Below, in pieces: positions 1-5,318 of a stretch of DNA of 5,318 nucleotides (positions are counted from its first letter, which is position 1; each line of letters opens with the position of its first letter). Source of the DNA: an uncultured Erysipelotrichaceae bacterium (lineage in GTDB: Bacteria > Bacillota_I > Bacilli_A > Erysipelotrichales > Erysipelotrichaceae). Position numbers and translations under genes: made by a program. The notes beneath the pieces are model-generated. The model searched no databases. It was not told the origin of the DNA and was given only the letters and a program-made list of their open reading frames with translations. The stretch spans positions 1-5,318 of the forward strand of contig CACZPD010000027.1 in the NCBI GenBank assembly GCA_902782955.1, given 5' to 3'.

Positions 1-3
1 ATG

Positions 4-33
4 AAAAGCAGCTGGCTTTTCAGCCGGCTGCTT
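4..33 (-). terminator. intrinsic terminator after gap
   Basis: Thirty-five bases after the gap stop, the minus strand forms a 12-position stem with a GAAA loop: AAGCAGCCGGCT pairs with AGCCAGCTGCTT, with one C-A mismatch in the middle. The tail is short, TTTT followed by CAT at the window edge. The stem is strong and well placed, but the T run is weaker than that of the upstream terminator. It suggests gap is monocistronic. Confidence 0.75.
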
Positions 34-68
34 CTCTTACATCTTAAGGTTTCTCTCTTTGTTAAAGA

Positions 69-1109
69 TTATTTAACGTTGGAGAAGTACTTAATTGTGC
101 GAACCATCTGAGATGTATAGGAGTTTTCGTTGTCATACCAGGAAACAACCTGTACCAGATATTCGCCGTCCGCAACTTTGGAAACCATTGTCTGATTTGC
201 ATCAAACAGTGAACCATACTTCATACCGATGATGTCAGAAGAAACGAGTTTTTCTGTTGTGTAACCGAAGGACTCATTTGTCTGAGCTTTCATAGCTGCG
301 TTGATGCCTTCAACAGTTACTTCGTCTTTCTTAACAACAGCGTGCAGAATTGTTGTGGATCCTGTAGGAGTCGGAACTCTCTGTGCAGCGCCGATGAGCT
401 TGCCGTTCAGTTCAGGAATTACGAGACCGATAGCCTTTGCAGCACCTGTACTGTTCGGAACGATGTTGGCAGCACCAGCTCTTGCTCTCTGAACGTCACC
501 CTTTCTCTGCGGGCCGTCGAGAATCATCTGGTCGCCTGTGTATGCATGAACAGTTGTCATGATACCGCTCTGGATCGGAGCATAGTCGTTCAGAGCTTTT
601 GTCATCGGAGCGAGGCAGTTTGTTGTGCAGGATGCTGCAGAAATAACTGTGTCTTCAGCTGTCAGTGTTTCATGGTTGACGTTGTAAACGATTGTCGGGA
701 GATCATTTCCTGCAGGAGCAGAAATAACGACCTTACGAGCGCCAGCCTTGATGTGTGCTTCAGCCTTTGCCTTGGATGTGTAGAAACCTGTGCATTCCAG
801 AACTACGTCTACCTTGAGGTCGCCCCATGGCAGTTCTTCAGCATTCGGCTTTGCATAGATCTGCAGTGTCTTTCCGTCTACTGTAATTGTGTTTGCTTCA
901 TCATCTGCGGTAACAGTGTGGAGGGCTTCGCCGATCTTTCCGCAATAGCCACCCTGTGCTGTATCATACTTCAGCAGGTGAGCCAGCATTGAAGGCTTTG
1001 TTAAGTCGTTGATAGCTACTACTTCATATCCTTCAGCACCGAACATCTGTCTGAAAGCGAGACGGCCGATACGGCCAAAACCGTTAATCGCAACTCTTAC
1101 ATCACTCAT
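69..1109 (-). CDS. gap: glyceraldehyde-3-phosphate dehydrogenase (NAD-dependent, glycolytic)
   Basis: GAPDH of 346 residues, slightly longer than the roughly 335 of many bacterial type I enzymes. It oxidises and phosphorylates glyceraldehyde 3-phosphate to 1,3-bisphosphoglycerate in cytosolic glycolysis. The Rossmann opening [11 protein letters not shown] (6-16) leads to AIND with Asp35, the acidic residue favouring NAD over NADP. The catalytic motif [12 protein letters not shown] has the nucleophile Cys161, paired with His188 in [28 protein letters not shown] and the C-terminal WYDNENSY are also intact. Codons look strongly selected (many GCT, GTT, GAA, AAA), unlike the more GC-rich third positions of the whiA operon, as expected for high expression rather than transfer. 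It has its own promoter and terminator, with no pgk or tpi behind it inside the window. Confidence 0.98.
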   Translation of the reverse strand: MSDVRVAINGFGRIGRLAFRQMFGAEGYEVVAINDLTKPSMLAHLLKYDTAQGGYCGKIGEALHTVTADDEANTITVDGKTLQIYAKPNAEELPWGDLKVDVVLECTGFYTSKAKAEAHIKAGARKVVISAPAGNDLPTIVYNVNHETLTAEDTVISAASCTTNCLAPMTKALNDYAPIQSGIMTTVHAYTGDQMILDGPQRKGDVQRARAGAANIVPNSTGAAKAIGLVIPELNGKLIGAAQRVPTPTGSTTILHAVVKKDEVTVEGINAAMKAQTNESFGYTTEKLVSSDIIGMKYGSLFDANQTMVSKVADGEYLVQVVSWYDNENSYTSQMVRTIKYFSNVK

Positions 1110-1123
1110 ATTATCTTAAATTT

Positions 1124-1130
1124 CCTCCTT
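1124..1130 (-). promoter_or_regulatory. gap ribosome binding site with long spacing
   Basis: AAGGAGG is a full-strength Shine-Dalgarno, but 14 A/T-rich bases separate it from the ATG at 1109, more than the usual 5-9. An in-frame TAA at 1118-1116 excludes an upstream in-frame start, and the protein begins correctly for GAPDH, so the start stands despite the spacing. Confidence 0.8.
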
Positions 1131-1143
1131 ATGATGTGATTAA

Positions 1144-1172
1144 ATTATAAATTCAGCAGGCATGTTAGTCAA
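1144..1172 (-). promoter_or_regulatory. sigma-A-type promoter of gap
   Basis: A TTGACT -35 box (1172-1167) and a perfect TATAAT -10 box (1149-1144) are separated by exactly 17 bases. Transcription would start near the A at about 1137, giving a leader of roughly 27 bases before the ATG. This near-consensus promoter fits a highly expressed glycolytic gene and makes gap independent of the upstream operon. Confidence 0.88.
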
Positions 1173-1231
1173 TTGATAATATGCCCGGAAAGCCGATAAT
1201 TACTTGATATTCACGAATTTTACACACAATA

Positions 1232-1246
1232 AGAAACCGCTTTCAT
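1232..1246 (-). promoter_or_regulatory. cre box (predicted CcpA site) upstream of gap
   Basis: ATGAAAGCGGTTTCT matches the Bacillus cre consensus WTGNAANCGNWNNCW at every defined position and is a near palindrome (10 of 14 core positions symmetric). It lies after the upstream operon's terminator. Its centre is about 67 bp before the gap -35 box, or about 100 bp before the predicted transcription start. Known CcpA sites upstream of the -35 tend to activate and sites inside or after the promoter tend to repress; the distance here fits activation, possibly with DNA bending, but the sign of the effect is inference. Confidence 0.6.
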
Positions 1247-1266
1247 AATCTTGCCTTTCAATCCGT

Positions 1267-1289
1267 AAAAAAAGAGCCCGGCGGCTCTT
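1267..1289 (-). terminator. intrinsic terminator after the acetyltransferase gene
   Basis: On the minus strand AAGAGCC-GCCG-GGCTCTT forms a perfect 7-bp GC-rich stem with a 4-base loop, continuing into a run of T to 1267. The first two stem bases are part of the TAA stop codon (1290-1288), so there is no spacer between gene and terminator. It separates the rapZ-yvcK-whiA operon from gap. There is no T run on the other side, so it acts only in the minus direction. Confidence 0.9.
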
Positions 1290-2202
1290 AAGCTGATTCG
1301 TTGAGGTTCAGAGGCCTGCTTCCGATCGCGAATGCCTCTTTGACGTTGGTTACCCGGTGATTGTACATTTTGCCGAACAGCGCAGGGTCGTTCAGTCTCG
1401 CCATGGTGGAGGGAACTGTCTTTTTCTGCGCGTTGGGGAATACCTTGCTGAGATCCTCCGCGTCGGAGACATTCAGCGAGATCGTATTCTTTTCATACAG
1501 ACACGCGTTGACCAGCTTCATCAGGGACATGCTGTCGAGATAGATCAGCTCATCCACACGAAGCGCTTCTCCCTGCGGGATCATTGCCGCATATCCGCGG
1601 ATCTGGTTTTTCCCGTCATAGAAGGCAACGAGCTTGCCGCCCAGTGCCGCAATTTCCTTTTTGTACTTCACAAAGTATTCCAGGTCGCGGGCATAAAAGC
1701 CGTTGAACCTGCGGATAAATGCGGAATAGACCTTTAACATGTCGATCGGTGCCGGTTCATAGGCACAGCCGAAATTCGTGATGCGTTTGACGTCTTTCCG
1801 GTCCAGTTTATATTCTGTCCGTCTGTAGATCGTCCGGAATCCGAACTGTTCATACATGGCCGGCGTCTCAGTCTGGATCAGGGTGATCAGTTCCGTATGC
1901 TCGCAGGCATCCAGGACCGTCTTCATCAGTTCATGCATGTAGCCCTTTTTCCGGTATTCCGGCAGTGTCGCCACACCCATGATCATGCTGATGCGGAGCG
2001 GACGGCTGTTGAACATCATGGCATGCGGATTCCGCATTAAAACGGAAACGATCTTTCCCTTTACGACCTTGATATAACAGTTTTCTTCCTTGTAATACTG
2101 TCTGAAAAAGAAATCCGTATATCTCGGGTCTTCTTCGGGAAAACACTGTTTCCATACATTTTTGACTTCATTCAGCTGTTCCGGTGTCGGTTTTGTGATC
2201 AT
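1288..2202 (-). CDS. GNAT family N-acetyltransferase, Eis-like, lacking the C-terminal SCP2 domain
   Basis: A 304-residue protein with an N-terminal GNAT acetyl-CoA-binding domain: MGVATLPEYRKKGYMHELM at 75-93 carries the pyrophosphate-binding R-x-x-G-x loop (RKKGYM), and PAMYEQFGF at 114-122 is the GNAT motif B, with Tyr117 placed like the proposed general acid of Eis. A second, degenerate GNAT-like segment covers about 150-265 and contains LRVDELIYLD, a pattern seen in Eis-family proteins, followed by MARLNDPALF near 268-277. Eis proteins are usually about 400 residues with a C-terminal sterol-carrier-protein-2-like domain; here the chain stops about 30 residues after that junction. It should acetylate an amine substrate, which cannot be read from sequence. 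The start has GAGG at 2210-2207, four bases before the ATG. It is the last gene of the rapZ operon; its TAA abuts the terminator. Confidence 0.85.
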   Translation of the reverse strand: MITKPTPEQLNEVKNVWKQCFPEEDPRYTDFFFRQYYKEENCYIKVVKGKIVSVLMRNPHAMMFNSRPLRISMIMGVATLPEYRKKGYMHELMKTVLDACEHTELITLIQTETPAMYEQFGFRTIYRRTEYKLDRKDVKRITNFGCAYEPAPIDMLKVYSAFIRRFNGFYARDLEYFVKYKKEIAALGGKLVAFYDGKNQIRGYAAMIPQGEALRVDELIYLDSMSLMKLVNACLYEKNTISLNVSDAEDLSKVFPNAQKKTVPSTMARLNDPALFGKMYNHRVTNVKEAFAIGSRPLNLNESA

Positions 2203-2226
2203 AGTTCCTCATCCTTCCGCGCTCTA

Positions 2227-2511
2227 TCATTGTACATCATTCTGTTCGTTGTGTTCGACATATTCCGCGTCGATCACATCATTTTGATGCACCTGGGACT
2301 GAAACAGCTGCTGTTCCACGGAGACATTTTCCTCCAGTTCCTTCCGCATCTGTTTTTCTGCCGACCTGATCAGCAGCCTGGCTTTCAGATACTGATACAG
2401 CAGATAAACGGCCAGTATCAGAAGAAGCGGCCAGAAGACGCGGAAAACAAATATGAGGAGTACTGTCAGTCCGATCAGGTAAATAATGCTTTTCAAATCA
2501 ACTCGGATCAT
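2227..2511 (-). CDS. small uncharacterised membrane protein
   Basis: I do not recognise this 94-residue protein. Residues 8-42 are almost entirely hydrophobic, interrupted by Arg24 and Pro28. This is long enough for one long transmembrane helix or two short helices forming a hairpin around FRVFWP. A basic stretch follows (KARLLIRSAEKQMRK, 43-57), then a hydrophilic, Glu/Gln/Asn/Asp-rich tail to residue 94. By the positive-inside rule the basic region and tail would be cytoplasmic. The start ATG lies inside whiA in another frame, with a purine-rich AAGGG (2524-2520) eight bases ahead. The 14-bp overlap with whiA and the 24-bp spacing to the acetyltransferase gene argue that it is a real operon member. 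No function is assigned; a membrane anchor or accessory for a neighbouring protein is only a guess. Confidence 0.75.
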   Translation of the reverse strand: MIRVDLKSIIYLIGLTVLLIFVFRVFWPLLLILAVYLLYQYLKARLLIRSAEKQMRKELEENVSVEQQLFQSQVHQNDVIDAEYVEHNEQNDVQ

Positions 2512-3445
2512 TTTTTCTTCCCTTCACTGCCAGTTCATGAATCCGCACAAACCTGTGCTTCATACCGGACTTGGTCACGGTAATGCCGGTCCTTCTCTCA
2601 TAAACCGCTGCTAATTCGCTCAATGAGCTTTCCGGAAATTCCTTCCGCAAAGCAATTACATCTCTCAGTTTGTCATCCAGATAAGGCACCCTGCCGGCTT
2701 CTTCCAGGATCCGGATATCCTCCAGCTGGGATACGGCTGCTTTCTGGCTTTTCATTTCGTTGGCCACGTCCATATTGTTCAGACGTGTGATGTTGTTCGC
2801 GAAATCCCGCGAGATTCGTATATTCTCATATTTCATCAATGCCTCGCTGGCATCGATGCAGCGCAGGAAATCCGCGATCTTTTCCGCCGCCTTGATGTAA
2901 ACGACCGATTTTCCCCTGCGTTCGATCGTCTTGGCAGGAATATAGAACCTGGCTAGCTGCCGGATCAGGAATTCCGCATGCGCCTCATTCGCGGCAGTGA
3001 TCTCCAGATGATAACTCGGCTTCTCCGGCGGATTGACGCTTCCCCCGGCCAGAAACGCGCCGGCCAGGTATGCCCGGGCATTGTTGTCCGAATGCACGAT
3101 CTTCGCCAGCGGCTTTTCCAGCAGGCCGCGGCTGGAATAGATCCCGAGATCTTTCAGGATATACGGCGCCTTCGACAGGATGCGCAGTCCGTAGATCCGG
3201 TTCTTTTTCAGGTTCATCTTCTTCTTGACGAACAGTTCCACATCCGCCTGATACCTTTCCCGGATGATCCGGTATATGGTCCTGGCTACGGCAGCGTTCT
3301 CGATGGTAACCAGGATGGTAATGCCGCGGCTGGAGAACGAAAGCGAAGAAGTCATCTGGATCAATGCGGACAATTCTGCCCGGGCATCGTTTCCTTCCAT
3401 GACTTTCATCGCAACTTCCTGTTTTACTTCTCCCGCAAACGACAT
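2498..3445 (-). CDS. whiA: DNA-binding protein WhiA (YvcL family)
   Basis: WhiA of 315 residues, typical length. In Streptomyces it is a sporulation transcription factor acting with WhiB; in Bacillus, YvcL is nucleoid-associated and affects division and chromosome segregation. The fold is a degenerate LAGLIDADG homing-endonuclease domain plus a C-terminal helix-turn-helix. The N-terminal SFAGEVKQEV (2-11) is the family opening, the LAGLIDADG-derived core is YLAGAFLAGGSVNPP (126-140) followed by YHLEI, and the C-terminal helix-turn-helix spans about 270-305 (SSLSELAAVYERRTGITVTKSGMKHR). The family's conserved NCETAN-type linker appears here as NNMDVANEMKS (223-233), a marked change. The start is fixed by AAGGAG at 3456-3451, five bases before the ATG, in the short gap after yvcK. 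The 3' end overlaps the next gene by 14 bp. Identification is firm from motifs plus the rapZ-yvcK context. Confidence 0.95.
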   Translation of the reverse strand: MSFAGEVKQEVAMKVMEGNDARAELSALIQMTSSLSFSSRGITILVTIENAAVARTIYRIIRERYQADVELFVKKKMNLKKNRIYGLRILSKAPYILKDLGIYSSRGLLEKPLAKIVHSDNNARAYLAGAFLAGGSVNPPEKPSYHLEITAANEAHAEFLIRQLARFYIPAKTIERRGKSVVYIKAAEKIADFLRCIDASEALMKYENIRISRDFANNITRLNNMDVANEMKSQKAAVSQLEDIRILEEAGRVPYLDDKLRDVIALRKEFPESSLSELAAVYERRTGITVTKSGMKHRFVRIHELAVKGRKNDPS

Positions 3446-3458
3446 TGTGTCTCCTTTT

Positions 3459-4400
3459 TTATAATAAACTTTCGGCTGCCCTGCGGATCTTGTCCGGAGC
3501 GTGCCTTACAAGCCCTCCGGTAAAATCCAGGAGTTCCGCCCGGATCACTTCGTAATCATGCGCAGATTCCCGCAGCCTGACCGGTATGCTTCCTTCTTCC
3601 GCATACCGTTTCAGTATCTCATCCGGTATGATATCCGCGGATGTTACGACCGCGTCCACCGGCGCGCCGTGTTCCCGCAGCGCCCGGACATGGTCTTCCA
3701 CAGAAAAACCGTCGGTTTCACCGGGCTGGGTCATGGCATTGCAGAAATAGACCTTGCGGCCTTTTGATCTGCGGAGCGCTTCCCCGATCTCTTCTATGAT
3801 CACGTTCGGCAGGATGCTGGTAAAAACCGACCCTATCCCGTACAGGATGAGATCTGCCTCTTCCACAGCTTTCACCGCCTCCGGTACTGCATGCACCGGG
3901 CTGTCATAAAATACTTTCCGGATCCTGTTTTCCCGGCTGGGGATACTGGCTTCCCCTTTGACGATCACGTCATCCGCCATCAGGGCATATAATGTTATGA
4001 CCTGGGAGGTTGCCGGTATGATGCGTCCTCTTACATTCAGGATCTTCCCGATCGTGCTGACCGCTTCCAGGAAGCTTCCGCACTGCTGGGTCATCGCTGT
4101 CAGGATCAGATTGCCGAGATTATGCCCGGATACATCCTTCCCGGTGCCTTCCGGGTCTTCAAAACGATGCTCCATCAGGGCAGACATCAGCGTTTCGCTG
4201 TCCGCCAGGGCGATCATGACGTTCCGGATATCACCCATTGCCGGAATATGGAACTGACGCCGCAGCCTTCCTGTGCTGCCGCCGTCATCCGCTACCGTAA
4301 CGATCGCGGACAGTTCAATGTCCGGTATATATTTGATCCCGCGGCACATGGCTGCCTGGCCATGTCCGCCGCCGATGATCACAACTTTCTTTTTATTCAT
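3459..4400 (-). CDS. yvcK: gluconeogenesis factor YvcK/GlmR (CofD-like family)
   Basis: YvcK (GlmR) of 313 residues, full length for the family. In Bacillus it is needed for growth on gluconeogenic substrates, binds UDP-GlcNAc and stimulates GlmS, linking carbon flux to wall precursor synthesis. It shares a fold with the CofD transferases. Visible motifs are the glycine-rich nucleotide loop IGGGHGQ (9-15), TVADDGGSTGRLRRQ (35-49), GDIRNVMIALAD (56-67), SGHNLGNLILTAM (91-103), GIGSVFTSILPNVI (188-201) and CNAMTQPGETDGFSVEDHV (220-238). The first loop has His where most relatives have Thr (GGGTG), and the later one reads GIGSVF where GPGSLY is usual. The start lies inside the rapZ tail; the nearest Shine-Dalgarno-like AAGGA (4416-4412) is 11 bases away, so coupling to rapZ translation probably matters. 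whiA follows after 13 bp. Confidence 0.96.
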   Translation of the reverse strand: MNKKKVVIIGGGHGQAAMCRGIKYIPDIELSAIVTVADDGGSTGRLRRQFHIPAMGDIRNVMIALADSETLMSALMEHRFEDPEGTGKDVSGHNLGNLILTAMTQQCGSFLEAVSTIGKILNVRGRIIPATSQVITLYALMADDVIVKGEASIPSRENRIRKVFYDSPVHAVPEAVKAVEEADLILYGIGSVFTSILPNVIIEEIGEALRRSKGRKVYFCNAMTQPGETDGFSVEDHVRALREHGAPVDAVVTSADIIPDEILKRYAEEGSIPVRLRESAHDYEVIRAELLDFTGGLVRHAPDKIRRAAESLL

Positions 4401-5262
4401 TCTTTACCCATTCCTTCTCATCCCGGTGCTGCTTGTAGCAGTGGTAGGTATCGCGGTAATGATCGTAGAGGTAATTTGTGATGGCAACGGAGCGGTGCTG
4501 GCCGCCTGTGCAGCCGATCGCAACCGTGAAGTGGTTTTTTCCTTCCATGACATACTGTTCAAAGGCATAGTCCATGAATGCCAGGAATCTCGTCAGGAAT
4601 TCCTGTGTTTCCGGTTTTTCGATCACATAATTGTAGACCTGCGGATCATTACCGGAATACGGGCGCAGCGACACGACCCAGAAGGGATTCGGCAGGAAAC
4701 GGACATCGATCATCACATCCGCATCCATCGGTACGCCGTATTTGTATCCGAAGGACATAAACGAGATCGAAAAGACAGGAATGTTGGATTTGCTGAAATA
4801 CTGCTCTATCTTTTTCCGGAATTCCTTTTCGGAAAGGAATGTCGTATCGATCCTGATAAAGGTACTGTCAAGAGAACGGGTAAACATCTGCCGTTCAACG
4901 GCGATCGCTTCCTCCAGCGTGTTAACGGTATTGCTGAGAAGCAGCGGATGCATTCTCCGTGTACTCTTGTATCTGTGCAGCAGCACGCTGTCGCTGCAGT
5001 CGAGAAACAGAACCTCTGATTCGATGTTCTGCCCTTTCACGATCCGCAGGAACTCTGAAAAGTCCTGCGCAGCCACCGACAATGCGATATAGCTGTAGCG
5101 CGGGTCCGTACTGGTTTCCACCATATCGATCAGAAGACTGAGAAGCTGCACGGGAAAATTATCGATGACCCTGTATCCCATATCTTCCAGAAACCTGGTG
5201 GCGGTACTCTTTCCGGCACCGCTCATTCCGCTGACAAGAATAACCCGTCTCCGTCTGTCCAT
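4393..5262 (-). CDS. rapZ: RNase adapter / nucleotide-binding protein RapZ (YvcJ family)
   Basis: RapZ-family cytosolic P-loop protein of 289 residues, the usual family length. In Escherichia coli RapZ directs RNase E to the small RNA GlmZ and so tunes amino-sugar synthesis. The Bacillus homologue YvcJ binds and hydrolyses nucleotides, and its target is less clear. Visible motifs are a Walker A GMSGAGKST at residues 12-20, the family segment VIDNFP at 32-37, a Walker-B-like FLDCSD at 86-91 followed by RYKSTRRMHPL, and the C-terminal signatures SFGYKYGVPMDAD (170-182), DVRFLPNPFW (186-195) and GCTGGQHRS (250-258). The start is supported by a GAGG Shine-Dalgarno at 5272-5269, six bases before the ATG, and by the immediate run into the P-loop strand. 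The 3' end overlaps yvcK by 8 bp (ATGAATAA), implying translational coupling. Family assignment is secure; the molecular role in this organism is inferred. Confidence 0.97.
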   Translation of the reverse strand: MDRRRRVILVSGMSGAGKSTATRFLEDMGYRVIDNFPVQLLSLLIDMVETSTDPRYSYIALSVAAQDFSEFLRIVKGQNIESEVLFLDCSDSVLLHRYKSTRRMHPLLLSNTVNTLEEAIAVERQMFTRSLDSTFIRIDTTFLSEKEFRKKIEQYFSKSNIPVFSISFMSFGYKYGVPMDADVMIDVRFLPNPFWVVSLRPYSGNDPQVYNYVIEKPETQEFLTRFLAFMDYAFEQYVMEGKNHFTVAIGCTGGQHRSVAITNYLYDHYRDTYHCYKQHRDEKEWVKNE

Positions 5263-5276
5263 TGAAGTCCTCTTTT

Positions 5277-5318
5277 CTACCAGAATAATCTCTTTCTGTG
5301 CTCCGAAAGGTTATCGCA
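5277..5318 (-). CDS. possible C-terminal end of an upstream gene (partial)
   Basis: Read from the window edge, one minus-strand frame gives CDNLSEHRKRLFW and then a TAG stop at 5279-5277, 14 bp before the rapZ start. Tight spacing of this kind would fit an operon gene directly upstream of rapZ. In many Bacillota that position holds murB or a NUDIX hydrolase gene, but thirteen residues are too few to recognise either. A second frame is also open across this stretch and runs on into rapZ, so frame choice is uncertain. The alternative is a non-coding leader, although I see no -35/-10 pair here. Low confidence. Confidence 0.3.
   Translation of the reverse strand, partial: CDNLSEHRKRLFW

Noticed and set aside
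342..992. Plus-strand open frame of 216 codons antisense to gap
   Set aside because: It lies wholly inside gap on the opposite strand. The composition is odd (very Cys-rich) and no domain is visible. Strong codon bias in gap readily leaves the antisense frame open.
1110..1287. Possible riboswitch or small RNA in the gap upstream region
   Set aside because: The predicted leader is only about 27 bases, and the remaining DNA is AT-rich without a multi-stem fold or a terminator between promoter and gene.
1110..1287. CggR-type operator as in Bacillus gapA
   Set aside because: I looked for the paired CGGGAC...TGTC pattern. CGGG occurs only once (minus strand near 1187-1184) without its partners.
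1931..2155. Second minus-strand frame of 74 codons inside the acetyltransferase gene
   Set aside because: It is a +1/+2 reading of the GNAT coding sequence, and the GNAT motifs are all in the other frame.
2978..3523. Plus-strand open frame of 181 codons antisense to whiA
   Set aside because: It is a shadow of whiA and the yvcK tail, with low-complexity Arg/Gln-rich translation and no independent signal.
4273..5019. Plus-strand open frame of 248 codons antisense to yvcK and rapZ
   Set aside because: It crosses the junction of two firmly identified genes. The hydrophobic stretch near its start is the complement of the yvcK start region, and no recognisable family or ribosome binding site supports it.

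Overview
This window is a compact, single-strand block of housekeeping genes. Every gene I can support lies on the minus strand, so transcription runs from high to low coordinates. The diagnostic element is the trio rapZ (yvcJ) - yvcK - whiA (yvcL), an arrangement characteristic of Gram-positive bacteria, particularly Bacillota. Purine-rich Shine-Dalgarno sequences, a consensus TTGACT-17-TATAAT promoter, a consensus catabolite-responsive element (cre) and hairpin-plus-T terminators all fit Bacillota. The P-loop-like GGGHGQ in YvcK, the divergent WhiA and the moderate GC content suggest a deep-branching lineage such as Erysipelotrichia rather than Bacillus or Clostridium. That placement is inference.

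Layout in the direction of transcription. (1) At 5277-5318 there may be the last 13 codons of an upstream gene, cut by the window edge. (2) rapZ (5262-4393), yvcK (4400-3459) and whiA (3445-2498) are packed with an 8-bp overlap and a 13-bp gap. (3) An uncharacterised 94-residue membrane protein (2511-2227) overlaps the end of whiA by 14 bp. (4) An Eis-like GNAT acetyltransferase of 304 residues (2202-1288) follows after 24 bp. Its stop codon touches an intrinsic terminator (1289-1267) that closes this operon. (5) A 178-bp intergenic region carries a cre box (1246-1232), a promoter (1172-1144) and a strong ribosome binding site (1130-1124). (6) gap (1109-69), the glycolytic GAPDH, forms its own transcription unit and ends at a second hairpin terminator (33-4).

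Functionally, the first operon links a nucleotide-binding P-loop regulator (RapZ), a nucleotide-sugar-responsive factor tied to central carbon flux and cell-wall synthesis (YvcK/GlmR) and a DNA-binding protein associated with division and chromosome segregation (WhiA). Two less-defined proteins share the transcript. gap is a separately controlled central glycolytic gene, and its upstream cre suggests CcpA control. Both units therefore touch carbon metabolism.

I see no mobile element, CRISPR array, RNA gene or defence system, and no convincing undescribed multi-gene system. The points most worth a second look are the overlapping small membrane protein, the gap control region, the SCP2-less Eis-like protein, and the altered motifs in WhiA and YvcK.
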